DNA of 33,574 nt from Candidatus Aminicenantota bacterium (GTDB lineage: Bacteria; Acidobacteriota; B3-B38; Guanabaribacteriales; B3-B38): the NCBI GenBank assembly GCA_029880275.1, contig JAOUOQ010000002.1:1-33574 (forward strand), written 5' to 3'. The translations under genes were made by a program, and so were the position numbers. Under the pieces are notes generated by a model, which worked only from the letters and a program-made list of their open reading frames with translations, was not told where the DNA came from and ran no database searches. This document shows positions 25,618 through 33,574 of this stretch, piece after piece (the first letter of the stretch is position 1; the number at the start of each line of letters is the position of its first letter).

Positions 25618-26655
25618 ATGGAGAAATATTTAAAACATTGGAAAGATAAAAAAGTTCTTGTAACGGGTGGGGCTGGTGCCATTGGCTGTAATTTAACAAA
25701 GTCACTGTCCGAATTAGAAGCCAAGCTGGTCATTGTCCTCGATGATTTGTCCGCTTCCGGGGAATGGAATATCCCCTCCAGACCCAATGTGTTATTTGTT
25801 AGAGGTGATGTAACAGATGATATAGCACTGAAAAGAGTCTTCTCAGAAGAGCCAGAGTATGTCTTTCATTTAGCCGCTTTCTTCGCTAATCAAAATTCTG
25901 TAGATTATCCAGAAAAAGATTTATTAGTTAATGGCTTAGGCACACTCAAATTATTAGAATATTCACATCTTGCAGGTGTTAAAAAGTTTATCTACGCTTC
26001 TTCAGGATGCTCCATTTATGGAAGTCAGGCTCCCCTCCCCCTGAAAGAAGAATTTATGTCCATGGATTTAAGCACGCCTTACCAGATCACCAAAATGCTG
26101 GGAGAGCTTTACTGCAACTTCTTTATGAATCATTATGGTATGAATATCATTAAAACGAGATTCTTTAACTCATATGGTCCAGGTGAAGTTCCAGGACAAT
26201 ATCGTAATGTAATACCAAACTTCATTTACTGGGCGATGCGTGGCAAGACACTCCCCATTACAGGCACAGGAGAAGAAACACGGGACTTTACTTATGTGGG
26301 AGACCTGGTAGACGGAATTTTGAGAGCAGGCTATTTTGAAGAAGCTGTGGGAGAAGCCATTAATTTAGCATCTGGCAGAGAGATTAAAATTATAGACTTA
26401 GCAAATTTAGTCAATAAATTAACCGGAAACAAAAGCGGAATTAAATTTGTTGAAAGAAGAAAGTGGGATACCAAACCCCGGTTATTAGCATCGGTTGAGA
26501 AAGCCAAAAAAATAATAGGATACGAACCTAAAATGGATTTTGAGGAAGGAATAAAAAATACAATTGAATGGTTTGAAGAGAATTGGGACTCCATTGAAAA
26601 ATCTGCCGACTTCGGACCGGGAATTTCCTCGGCTGTCAGAGAAGTATGTAAATAA
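25618..26655 (+). CDS. Extended SDR nucleotide-sugar epimerase/dehydratase
   Basis: The 345-residue protein has the NAD-binding motif TGGAGAIG (residues 16-23), the DDLSASG loop, RGDVTD, an HLAA strand and the catalytic YQITK (Tyr155, Lys159). Later come RFFNSYGPGEVPGQYRN and ETRDFTYVGDLVDG, all standard for UDP-glucose 4-epimerase and sugar-nucleotide dehydratase relatives. The usual Ser/Thr of the active site is in YASSGCSIYG. The exact substrate is not decidable by eye. I prefer the ATG at 25618, which has GGAG at 25608-25611 at proper spacing, over the ATG at 25606. It stands directly upstream of WecB, so the two probably supply linked nucleotide sugars. Confidence 0.88.
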   Translation: MEKYLKHWKDKKVLVTGGAGAIGCNLTKSLSELEAKLVIVLDDLSASGEWNIPSRPNVLFVRGDVTDDIALKRVFSEEPEYVFHLAAFFANQNSVDYPEKDLLVNGLGTLKLLEYSHLAGVKKFIYASSGCSIYGSQAPLPLKEEFMSMDLSTPYQITKMLGELYCNFFMNHYGMNIIKTRFFNSYGPGEVPGQYRNVIPNFIYWAMRGKTLPITGTGEETRDFTYVGDLVDGILRAGYFEEAVGEAINLASGREIKIIDLANLVNKLTGNKSGIKFVERRKWDTKPRLLASVEKAKKIIGYEPKMDFEEGIKNTIEWFEENWDSIEKSADFGPGISSAVREVCK

Positions 26656-26683
26656 GAAATCTACTAACAAATAAACCCTCATT

Positions 26684-27844
26684 ATGAAAGTTCTCTTTGT
26701 ATTTGGTACCAGGCCCGAAGCCATTAAAATGGCTCCGGTAATTAAAGAAATGGAAAAATACCCCCAATTTGACTGTAAAATCTGTATTACTGCGCAGCAT
26801 AGGGAGATGTTAGACGATGTGCTAAACCTTTTTTATATTTACCCCGATTACGACCTTAATATAATGACAGATAATCAAAGCCTATTTGAAGTCACCACCA
26901 GGAGCTTAATGGGATTAAAGGAAATTTTGACCAAGCAGAAGCCCGATATGGTTCTTATCCAGGGTGATACTACCACATCTTTTGCAGCGTCCCTTGCTGC
27001 ATTCTACCTGCAGATAAGAGTGGGGCATATTGAAGCTGGTCTCAGAACCCACAATAAGTACAGCCCCTTCCCTGAGGAAAAAAATAGGCATCTAACCGCT
27101 GCTCTTGCCGATTATAACTTCGCCCATACAGAGGGGGCAAAGAGCAATTTAATTAACGAAGGCATCTCGCAAGAGCGTATATGGGTCACAGGAAATCCCG
27201 GCATAGATGCTTTGCTATTAACAATTAAGAAAAATTCTTCATCAGAAAAACAAGAGCAACTCCAAAGATATTTCCTGGAAAAATGGAATCTTAAAACAGA
27301 TAATAAGCTAATCTTAGTGACTGCTCACCGACGAGAAAATTTTGGCAAAGGATTAAAAAATATATGCTTAGCCCTAAAAGAGATTGCTCTTAAGAATCCT
27401 GATTTTTCCATAGTTTACCCTGTTCACCCAAATCCCAATGTCCAAAATATTGTCCGAGAGGTTTTCGGAAAAATCCCTGGGGAATTAGCAGACAATAAAA
27501 GTCCTGAAAACATATTCTTAATTGAGCCTTTACCCTATGAGCCTTTTGTCTACCTTATGGAGAGATGCTATTTAGTGCTAACCGATTCGGGGGGCATTCA
27601 GGAAGAAGCTCCATCCTTAGGCAAGCCTGTTTTGGTAATGCGGAATACCACCGAAAGACCCGAAGGCGTTGATGCGGGTACTGTTAAGCTGGTGGGAGCA
27701 AACAAAGATGAGATTATAAAAGAGACCCAAAACCTTCTCAATAATCAAGAAGCATACCATAAAATGTCCCGAGCCATCAATCCATACGGCGATGGAAGAG
27801 CTGCTCAAAAAATCGTTGACATCCTTAGGGGAAAAACACAGTGA
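26684..27844 (+). CDS. wecB: UDP-N-acetylglucosamine 2-epimerase (non-hydrolysing)
   Basis: The 386-residue enzyme interconverts UDP-GlcNAc and UDP-ManNAc in the cytoplasm. Its signatures are complete: VFGTRPEAIKMAPVI at the start, MVLIQGDTTTSFAA, VGHIEAGLRTHNKYSPFPEE, VTGNPGIDAL, VTAHRRENFGKGL and LTDSGGIQEEAPSLGKPVLV followed by TTERPEGVDAGT, which includes the catalytic Asp/Glu/His set. The length matches the family. It overlaps the next, TIGR04076-like gene (GTGA junction at 27841-27844). A gene that would oxidise UDP-ManNAc (WecC) is not present in the window. Confidence 0.96.
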   Translation: MKVLFVFGTRPEAIKMAPVIKEMEKYPQFDCKICITAQHREMLDDVLNLFYIYPDYDLNIMTDNQSLFEVTTRSLMGLKEILTKQKPDMVLIQGDTTTSFAASLAAFYLQIRVGHIEAGLRTHNKYSPFPEEKNRHLTAALADYNFAHTEGAKSNLINEGISQERIWVTGNPGIDALLLTIKKNSSSEKQEQLQRYFLEKWNLKTDNKLILVTAHRRENFGKGLKNICLALKEIALKNPDFSIVYPVHPNPNVQNIVREVFGKIPGELADNKSPENIFLIEPLPYEPFVYLMERCYLVLTDSGGIQEEAPSLGKPVLVMRNTTERPEGVDAGTVKLVGANKDEIIKETQNLLNNQEAYHKMSRAINPYGDGRAAQKIVDILRGKTQ

Positions 27845-28137
27845 ACCTCGAAATAAAAGTTAAAGAAATTATTGGCGTCTGCCCGGTATATAAGGTCGGT
27901 GTCCGGATAATCTTAGAAGAAGGTTACAAAATCAACCTTAGCAAGTCTTCCACTACTATTTGCATGCATTCTTTATCATCAATAATGCCTTATTATGTAG
28001 CTCTGAGCAAAGGCATTCTGCCCAAAGATTTAGGTTTAGCTAAGGAGGGTGGTAAGGCGTATATTCAGTGCTTAGACCCCTGTAAATACACCGGGGGCGG
28101 AACAGTTATTTTCGAGGTCCAGACCAGAAAAGCGTGA
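27841..28137 (+). CDS. TIGR04076-family small protein
   Basis: The 98-residue protein matches the pattern of TIGR04076: an N-terminal EIKVKEIIGVCPVYKVG, a central ICMHSLSSIMPYYVALSKGI and a C-terminal YIQCLDPCKYTGGGTVIFEV. The cysteines (position 14, the CMH cysteine and the C-LDP-C pair) look conserved and could bind a metal or a small ligand. The family has no firm function that I know of. The GTG start overlaps the wecB stop (GTGA) and the priming transferase follows 22 bases later, so it is embedded in the polysaccharide operon. That embedding is the main clue to its job. Confidence 0.85.
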   Translation: MNLEIKVKEIIGVCPVYKVGVRIILEEGYKINLSKSSTTICMHSLSSIMPYYVALSKGILPKDLGLAKEGGKAYIQCLDPCKYTGGGTVIFEVQTRKA

Positions 28138-28159
28138 ATAAACCAGAGGTAAGTTTTCC

Positions 28160-28846
28160 ATGCAGAAAACATCCGAATCAATAGAAGAAAAATTAATGAT
28201 CCCTGAAGCAGTCATCGAAACTAATAGCAGGAGTCTTATAGTAAAAAGAATGTTTGATATCATTCTTTCCTTGTTTGGAATCTTGCTCTCCCTTCCGCTA
28301 TGGCTATTGATAGCCTTGGCTATAAAGCTGAATGATCGCGGTCCAATCTTTTACACTCATTACAGAGTAGGTAGGCGCGGTAAAATATTCAAAGCCTATA
28401 AATTTAGGTCTATGATTAAAGATGCCGAACGGGAGAAGGGGGCTGTATGGGCAGAGGAAAACGACCCCAGAGTCACCTTGATTGGCCAGATATTACGGGC
28501 GACGGCTTTTGATGAATTTCCGCAGTTGATAAATATCTTTTTAGGAGACATGAGTTTTGTAGGGCCCCGACCGGAAAGGCCTGAATTGGTTGAGAGGTTT
28601 AGCGCGGAAATAAATAATTATGACCGCCGCCATGGAGTCAAACCAGGATTAACCGGCATCGCACAGGTGTTTGGCAAATATGATACCAAACCAAGGCACA
28701 AATTGAAATACGACTTATTGTATGTCCAAAATCAAAACTTCTGGCTTGATCTTAAATTGATTATGCTCTCTTTTTGGATTACCGCCAGAGGAAAATGGCA
28801 ATCAAGAGAGAAAAAGAAATATACATTGCTAAGAGGATCAAGATAA
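28160..28846 (+). CDS. Priming sugar-phosphate transferase (WbaP/PglC family)
   Basis: This 228-residue monotopic membrane enzyme transfers a sugar-1-phosphate from a UDP-sugar to polyprenyl phosphate, starting the repeat unit. It has one hydrophobic re-entrant helix (about residues 34-54, IILSLFGILLSLPLWLLIAL). The catalytic core follows: GPIFYTHYRVGRRGKIFKAY and KFRSM, ATAFDEFPQLINIFLGDMSF with VGPRPERPE, and GVKPGLTGIAQVFGKYDTKP. It lacks the large N-terminal membrane domain of full-length WbaP, so it is of the short PglC-like type. It is the last gene of the plus-strand run, an unusual position for the initiating enzyme. Confidence 0.93.
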   Translation: MQKTSESIEEKLMIPEAVIETNSRSLIVKRMFDIILSLFGILLSLPLWLLIALAIKLNDRGPIFYTHYRVGRRGKIFKAYKFRSMIKDAEREKGAVWAEENDPRVTLIGQILRATAFDEFPQLINIFLGDMSFVGPRPERPELVERFSAEINNYDRRHGVKPGLTGIAQVFGKYDTKPRHKLKYDLLYVQNQNFWLDLKLIMLSFWITARGKWQSREKKKYTLLRGSR

Positions 28847-29700
28847 TAATTCACAATATCGAGAAAATTTTGAAGCATTATAACCTGATTTGACTAAAAA
28901 TCTTATCTTATTATATCTTAAGGATAGAATTGAATTTTTTCAATATTTAAGGATAAAGATTTCAAAAGTAAATCTTGCTTTAAGCTTATAGCCTTTATGG
29001 GATCTTTTGAAAATTGTGGGAATAGAAAAATTTATAGTAGCCTTTTTTATTTCCCTCTTAATCAGTTTTAGCAAGAAACCCATTTTTCAATAACCTTATC
29101 GGCTATCAGGTTGCCAGCTTCAAAATCATTATAAATTCTTTCCCGAAAAAATTTTTACCTATAGCCTCAGTGTGATATCCATTGTTTGCCAAATATTTGA
29201 TTAAGATCCTCGGCTTTGTATTTGCTGGTCAAAATTTTTCCTCATTTAGTCTCTTTGTAGTCCGCCAACAGCAGAATCCTTCCCCTTCCGAACTGAAAAT
29301 AAGTGTGTTATTAACCATATCTATCTTATATCATCATATCTCTCCGAAGGAAGCTCCGTCCAAAGTGAGTATATTCTTTGCCTGCAATCACCCAGATGGC
29401 ACGCCCGTTGCCGTTAATATCATATTAATAAACCATATCTGGAAATGACGATGGCGCTTTAGCCGATACAAAAGAGTCCTATGCGGAACTCTACACGCTA
29501 TAGCCCGGTTGGCAGAGGACTTAATATCATGCTCTATCAAGGCTTTCAATTCCTTTAACATTTTTGACCCCCCAGGGGCGAAATTAGTAAATCATCTCTC
29601 CGGTGACCTTTTCATCTCCATAACCTTCTTCCTGAAAAACATCACCTTGCTTCTCTGTCCTAAGTGTTTTATAAAAAATGAAATTTAATTCACTTTTTTC
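28847..29700 (-). pseudogene. Gene-free region with minus-strand coding remnants
   Basis: No intact gene is present. The minus strand keeps protein-like blocks in shifting frames: YDINGNGRAIWVIAGKEY (about 29370-29423), ILIKYLANNGYHTEAIGKNF (about 29148-29212) and, directly adjoining but in another frame, YNDFEAGNLIADKVIEKWVS (about 29073-29134). Stops and frame changes between them mean that any gene here is dead. I do not recognise the family. The plus-strand open frame at 29182-29448 is their shadow. TTAAGGATA occurs twice (28918-28926, 28947-28955) near the left edge. Confidence 0.4.
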
Positions 29701-29730
29701 TTGACAAGTAAAAGAAAGTAACAATAATAT
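29701..29730 (+). promoter_or_regulatory. Candidate sigma-70 promoter for the FG-GAP gene
   Basis: A perfect TTGACA at 29701-29706 is followed after 18 bases by TAATAT (29725-29730), four of six matches to the -10 consensus. It points toward the FG-GAP gene, which would then have a leader of about 220 bases. Only sequence resemblance supports it. Confidence 0.4.
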
Positions 29731-29901
29731 ATTACTATTAATAAAAGAGATGAAGGGCGAGATTAGCCCAAGGTGATGAAAGGATTTTTTACTCTGTGTC
29801 ATATAAGATTCTCATTATCCTGCTCAGAGCTGTGGGGAATAAGCATAACTTGCCTGCAACTGATTTATCTTTTAGACAGATAGCAAACTACGAGTAATTC
29901 T

Positions 29902-29929
29902 CCTCACCGCGGTGGTGAGGGATGTTTTT
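29902..29929 (+). terminator. Terminator-like hairpin in the FG-GAP gene leader
   Basis: CCTCACC and GGTGAGG (29902-29908 and 29914-29920) form a perfect 7-base-pair, GC-rich stem with loop GCGGT. A run of five T bases follows at 29925-29929. This resembles a short intrinsic terminator. Lying only about 30 bases before the start codon, it could end upstream transcripts or act as an attenuator. The distance from stem to T-run (four bases) is a little long for a strong terminator. Confidence 0.45.
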
Positions 29930-29960
29930 AACCAATTTTTAAAAAAAGGAGGCAACCAAC

Positions 29961-32423
29961 ATGGCAGAACGCAACGGTTTTATCGTTTCAGTTTTTCTGA
30001 TATTCATTCTTTCCATCTCAGGGATGATGTTTGCTCAGCGGGTGATTGACCTGGATAAGGTGTGGGGAGATGTGCGGGTGCTGGGGCGCAATATAACTGA
30101 TGAGTGCGGACGCGCAGTAGCCCAGGGGGACATCAACGGAGATGGCTATATGGACCTCATCATTGGTGCCTCATTTGCTGACCCCGGTGACCCTCAACTC
30201 ACTGATGCCGGCGTGGCCTATGTCATTTTCGGCTCCAGCTCACCAGCGTCAACTTTGGACCTGAGCATCGAGTCAGCCGACATCACCGTCTGCGGGTATG
30301 ATAAATATAGTTACACAGGCAATGCTTTAGCCAGCGGGGATGTCAACGGCGATGGTTTCGATGACCTCATCATCGGCGCCCCTTGTGCTGATCCCGGTAC
30401 CCCTTCACGATACAGTGCCGGGGAAACCTATATCATCTTCGGAAGTAGCTCACTACCCTCAACTATCGACCTGAGCGTCGCACCAGCCAATATCACAATC
30501 TGTGGAGCTGTTACATTAGATAATTTTGGCTGTGCGGTGGCCAGCGGGAATGTGAACGGCGATGAGTATGATGACATAATAATCGGTGCCTATAATGCTG
30601 ACCCCGGTACTCCTGAACGATATGCTGCTGGGGAGACCTATGTATTCTTCGGCAATATTTTCTCAACACCCACGACTATCGACCTGAGCGTCACACCAGC
30701 CGATATCACTATTTGTGGAGCTGATGCCAATGATAATTTGGGCTGGGCGGTGGCCAGCGGGAATGTGAACGGCGACGGATATTATGACCTAATCATCGGT
30801 GCCTATTTGGCTGACCCCGGTACCCCTGCACGCCTTGATGCCGGAGAAGCCTATGTCATCTTCGGCTCAAGCTTACCTTCCTCCAGTATTGATTTAAGCA
30901 CCCAGTCAGCCGACATAACCGTCTGCGGGGCTTATGAGTTTGATAGTTGTGGCAATGCGGTGGCCAGCGGGGATGTGAATGGTGATGGGTACGATGATAT
31001 AATCGTCGGTGCCTATTGGGCTGACCCCGGTGAACGCTCAGAGGCCGGGGAGACTTACGTCATCTTCGGAAAGAGCTTCACATCTCCCACAACAATCGAC
31101 CTGAACAATGAGTCAGCCGACATCACCATATGCGGGGATAATTATGGGGATTGGTCTGGTTGGGCGGTGGCCAGTGGGGATGTAAACGGTGATGGATACC
31201 ATGACCTGATCATTGGTGCCCGCCTTGCTAATCCCGGTGGTCTCACCAATGCCGGGGAGACCTATGTCATTTTCGGAAAGAGTTTCCTATCTCCACCCTA
31301 CACCATAGACCTGAACTCACAGCCAGCCGACATCACCGTCTGCGGGGACGATGATAGGGATGAGTCTGGCTATGCGGTTGCCAGCGGGGATGTAAACGGA
31401 GACGGGTGCGACGACCTCATTATCAGTGCACATTATGCTGACCCCGGTGGACGCACCAATGCCGGGGAAACCTATCTCATCTCAGGAGGAGGCGCCATTA
31501 TCACCGCTCACGGTCTGGGCGGCAAAAGCCGGATAAACTGCTTCAGCCTCCTGGGGAGAAGCTGGGGTGGTTTCAAAGCCTTCGGAGCAGCGAATAGTCA
31601 GGGGGAGGTGCATCTGACGGTTGGTCATATAGAAGCCGATAGCCTGGATGAGATTGTCGCCGGTCAAGGTGAGGGCGGTAAGTCCTGGGTGAAGTTCTTC
31701 GAGGTCAACGGCTCCCTCATCAACGCCTTCAAAGCCTTCGGCGCAACCAACACCAACGGTGAGGTCCATCTGACCTTAGGTAACTTTGATGAGGACACCT
31801 CTGATAAGGAGATAGCCGTAGCCCAGGGTGAAGGGGGACAGTCGTGGGTGAAGACCTTCGAAGCTGATGGGACTTTAATCCTTGGCTTCAAAGCCTTTGG
31901 TGCGGCTAATGCTCAGGGAGAGGCTCATCTGGCGTCAGGTGACCTGAACAAAGATGGGATTGATGAGATAATAGTCGGTATGGGAGAGGGTGGCAGTTCC
32001 TGGGTAAAGGTATTCAATCTTTGGGGTGAATTAATCCGCTCCTTCAAGGCGTTTGATGCTACTGATAATCCCGGCGGTGAGGTGCGTCTGGCGGTGGGCA
32101 ACTTTAATGCCGACGCTGATGTAGAGATAGCCGTAGCTACCGGTTATAACGGGGGAAACAAGGTCAGGTGGTTTGACAAGTACGGAACCTTAATCAGGGA
32201 ATTTACCGCTTTTGGCTTTGGCGGCAACCCCAATGGTGATGTGCAGATAGCCGCGGCTGATATAGATAACGACGGCATTGATGAGATAATCTGCGGTCAT
32301 GGTGAGGGAGGGAGTTCCGTAGTCAAAGTCTTTAAGCCTGATGGGACCTCCATCATGAGCTTCAAAGCCTTCGGAGCGGTAAACACCCAGGGCGAGGTCC
32401 ACCTCGGCAAGAGTAATTACTGA
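29961..32423 (+). CDS. Secreted FG-GAP repeat protein with two tandem beta-propellers
   Basis: This 820-residue protein has a signal peptide (hydrophobic residues 7-23, likely cleavage after MMFA at 25). Seven FG-GAP units follow, each with a DxNxDGxxD calcium loop such as GDVNGDGFDDLIIGA, a PG turn and an AGETYVIFG strand; seven is the number of blades of an integrin-like propeller. From about residue 508, six further units of about 52 residues repeat GEGGxSWVKxF, xxGxLIxxFKAFGA and GEVHL, forming a second propeller-like domain. The protein ends shortly after the last unit with no visible sorting domain. A strong ribosome site (AAGGAGG at 29946-29952) fixes the start. It is GC-richer than the polysaccharide genes (32 of 60 bases at 30121-30180) and probably binds surface glycans or other cells. 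That role is inferred. Confidence 0.9.
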   Translation: MAERNGFIVSVFLIFILSISGMMFAQRVIDLDKVWGDVRVLGRNITDECGRAVAQGDINGDGYMDLIIGASFADPGDPQLTDAGVAYVIFGSSSPASTLDLSIESADITVCGYDKYSYTGNALASGDVNGDGFDDLIIGAPCADPGTPSRYSAGETYIIFGSSSLPSTIDLSVAPANITICGAVTLDNFGCAVASGNVNGDEYDDIIIGAYNADPGTPERYAAGETYVFFGNIFSTPTTIDLSVTPADITICGADANDNLGWAVASGNVNGDGYYDLIIGAYLADPGTPARLDAGEAYVIFGSSLPSSSIDLSTQSADITVCGAYEFDSCGNAVASGDVNGDGYDDIIVGAYWADPGERSEAGETYVIFGKSFTSPTTIDLNNESADITICGDNYGDWSGWAVASGDVNGDGYHDLIIGARLANPGGLTNAGETYVIFGKSFLSPPYTIDLNSQPADITVCGDDDRDESGYAVASGDVNGDGCDDLIISAHYADPGGRTNAGETYLISGGGAIITAHGLGGKSRINCFSLLGRSWGGFKAFGAANSQGEVHLTVGHIEADSLDEIVAGQGEGGKSWVKFFEVNGSLINAFKAFGATNTNGEVHLTLGNFDEDTSDKEIAVAQGEGGQSWVKTFEADGTLILGFKAFGAANAQGEAHLASGDLNKDGIDEIIVGMGEGGSSWVKVFNLWGELIRSFKAFDATDNPGGEVRLAVGNFNADADVEIAVATGYNGGNKVRWFDKYGTLIREFTAFGFGGNPNGDVQIAAADIDNDGIDEIICGHGEGGSSVVKVFKPDGTSIMSFKAFGAVNTQGEVHLGKSNY

Positions 32424-32983
32424 GTACCTTACTTTTGATATGCTGAAGTGACAGCTCCAGGATGAAGAATTATCACTATGAGGGAACATTCATCCACTTT
32501 TATAAAAATCGAGCACGAATAAAGAAAAGAAGGTAATACCTGCGGACGGGTAGTATTGCAGACACCATAAAATATGGTTAGAGGCATTGGAAAATGAAAT
32601 GGACTACATTTAATTAATTGCCCTCAAAATTGTATGTCCGTCTTAGGGCACTTTTGAAGAAGAAATAGTCCCTAAATTGTGTGCAATAATAATGTATCAG
32701 CTATAGCACACATGCACGAATATCAGAGCTTTTACATCTTAGGCCCCGATCCATATAACCTATCTATTTGTTCAGATATTAGGTTAGAATTATCAGGTGA
32801 GTGTTTTCCAATCATTTCGTCCCATCTTCAGCTTGGAAACCTTTCCTAAGTTTTAGAGCTAAAAGAAAGGCTGCAAAAATCCTCCTTAAGGTGGGTATCT
32901 TTATCTTAGAATGGGGACAAAAAAAGGGATGTCTTGTATATTTTAAAATGCTAAATTTGCATAAGATATTTAAAATAAAAAAA
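32424..32983. other. Gene-free region downstream of the FG-GAP gene
   Basis: I see no convincing gene here. Short open frames, including one on the plus strand at 32801-32989, have no recognisable domain and no ribosome site. A weak imperfect hairpin lies around 32533-32557 (AATACC / GGTAGTATT). It links the FG-GAP gene to the tRNA fragment. Confidence 0.5.
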
Positions 32984-33026
32984 TGGTAGCGGGGATCGGA
33001 TTTGAACCGATGACCTTTGGGTTATG
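32984..33026 (-). tRNA. 3' half of a tRNA-Met (CAT anticodon), gene broken at the anticodon loop
   Basis: On the minus strand this reads anticodon CAT, then AA, a CCCAA stem strand, variable AGGTC, a perfect T-arm (ATCGG, loop TTCAAAT, CCGAT), acceptor strand CCCCGCT, discriminator A and an encoded CCA, followed by a T-rich stretch. The 5' half is missing. The bases before the anticodon do not give T33 or a strand pairing with CCCAA, and no AGCGGGG acceptor strand with a D-arm occurs in the remaining 550 bases. A break just at the anticodon is typical of tyrosine-integrase attachment sites in tRNA genes. No integrase is in the window. Confidence 0.75.
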
Positions 33027-33125
33027 TAGTGGCTGAATCCTGTGCCCTCCTGTCTTTCTAACCTGCTGATTATAAAGGTAGTTAGCGGCAAATTAACCCC
33101 TTTTTTAGCCCGGTGTTTAGGAAAA

Positions 33126-33155
33126 GGTTATGTGCCCATTTGGGGGCGCCTAACC
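33126..33155. repeat. Long inverted repeat (11 paired bases, one mismatch)
   Basis: GGTTA-T-GTGCCC pairs with GGGCGC-C-TAACC around the loop ATTTGG, with one internal mismatch and one G-T pair. Read on the minus strand it is followed by TTTTCC, so it might be a weak terminator in that direction. It lies in the spacer beyond the tRNA fragment. Confidence 0.5.
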
Positions 33156-33574
33156 TAAAAAATTGGTACATACATTTTTTCCTTTTTAAAAAAAATATAC
33201 ATCAATTTGGAAGCGGAGTCAAGAGGTTTTTTCCATTCGCCTTGACTCGTACAGGATAAAGCTTATTCCAGAGGTTTCAAAGGCCATCCCTAATCTCGGC
33301 GATCCCCTCCCCTCCCCCATCCTCACAGAGCAGAGCCTTTGGTTCATTACTAATCTCCCGTCGGAGGGTTTACGCCTCTGGTGAGCAAAACGAGCACCTA
33401 TTTTTGTCTTCCAAACCACCAGGATATTTTTCCGATAATTTGATTGGGAGCGGTTCTTCGTATCACAATCGGTTTTATAGCAGTCGTATTAAGGGGTAAT
33501 AATACATTAGCTCTCTCGGTCAGTTTCAACTATCTTAGGATGACAGAGCCGTGGTCGCGGGCGGCGAAAGATTC
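33156..33574. other. Unassigned right edge of the window
   Basis: Composition is less AT-rich than the polysaccharide block. A 66-codon minus-strand open frame (33219-33419) has no recognisable domain and I do not call it a gene. No 5' half of the tRNA was found here. The last bases run off the window. Confidence 0.4.
33216..33248. repeat. 8-bp inverted repeat with 17-base loop
   Basis: GAGTCAAG (33216-33223) and CTTGACTC (33241-33248) are exact reverse complements. The loop contains six T bases. Function unknown; it may simply be a hairpin of the spacer. Confidence 0.4.

Noticed and set aside
29182..29448. 88-codon plus-strand open frame
   Set aside because: It has no ribosome site and is antisense to more protein-like minus-strand blocks, so it is a shadow of the remnant.
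32801..32989. 62-codon plus-strand open frame before the tRNA fragment
   Set aside because: Low-complexity basic peptide with no domain, running into the tRNA fragment.
33219..33419. 66-codon minus-strand open frame near the right edge
   Set aside because: No recognisable domain or good ribosome site. It may be spacer or repeat sequence; I could not support a gene.
32984..33574. Intron-bearing or split tRNA-Met
   Set aside because: No matching 5' half (acceptor AGCGGGG with D-arm) was found on the minus strand in the remaining window, and no intron features were seen.
1..33574. CRISPR array or insertion sequence
   Set aside because: No regularly spaced short repeats and no transposase or integrase reading frame were seen on either strand.

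Overview
This window is almost entirely one plus-strand surface-polysaccharide locus of a Gram-negative-type bacterium. An outer-membrane export (Wza/OPX-like) fragment opens it, followed by a Wzz-BY-kinase, a NusG paralog, a flippase, two Wzy/WaaL-like proteins, many glycosyltransferases, sugar-modifying enzymes and a priming sugar-phosphate transferase. I cannot name the genus. The AT-rich mosaic composition, the 820-residue FG-GAP protein and the enzyme mix suggest an environmental, perhaps uncultivated lineage, but that is a guess.

Layout. 1-3748: export and length control (OPX fragment, autokinase), a small cupin-like protein and a NusG/UpxY-type antiterminator. 3749-5190: a leader-like stretch, a decayed copy of the start of the downstream oxidoreductase gene, and a very AT-rich methyltransferase gene lying between that relic and the intact gene. 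5191-9245: geranylgeranyl-reductase-like flavoprotein, first Wzy/WaaL-like protein and its TPR neighbour. 9604-16678: a strongly AT-rich block with Wzx flippase, GT2, second Wzy/WaaL-like protein, GT4, methyltransferase and GT4. 16675-21256: GT4 (with an apparently mutated start codon), sulfotransferase and bi-domain oxidoreductase. 21253-28846: WbuB-like GT4, beta-propeller protein, GNAT, polysaccharide deacetylase, SDR epimerase, WecB, a TIGR04076 protein and the priming transferase. 28847-29960 has no intact gene but carries minus-strand coding remnants. 29961-32423 encodes a secreted double-propeller FG-GAP protein of higher GC. 32424-33574 is gene-poor and holds the 3' half of a tRNA-Met on the minus strand, a typical integration scar.

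How it fits together (inference): the priming transferase loads the first sugar phosphate on polyprenyl phosphate. The glycosyltransferases extend the unit using sugars made by WecB, the SDR enzyme and the bi-domain oxidoreductase. Methyl, acyl, sulfate and deacetylation changes decorate it. Wzx flips it, one of the Wzy-like proteins polymerises it, and the kinase/OPX pair controls length and export. The NusG paralog probably keeps RNA polymerase going through the long, AT-rich operon.

The best second-look items are the methyltransferase cassette bracketed by an about 80% identical repeat (3926-4087 and 5142-5303), the ATGA-to-ATAA change that removes a glycosyltransferase start codon while keeping the upstream stop (16675-16678), and the tRNA-Met half at 32984-33026. 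I did not find a system I could call new. The unusual gene combinations are listed as findings.
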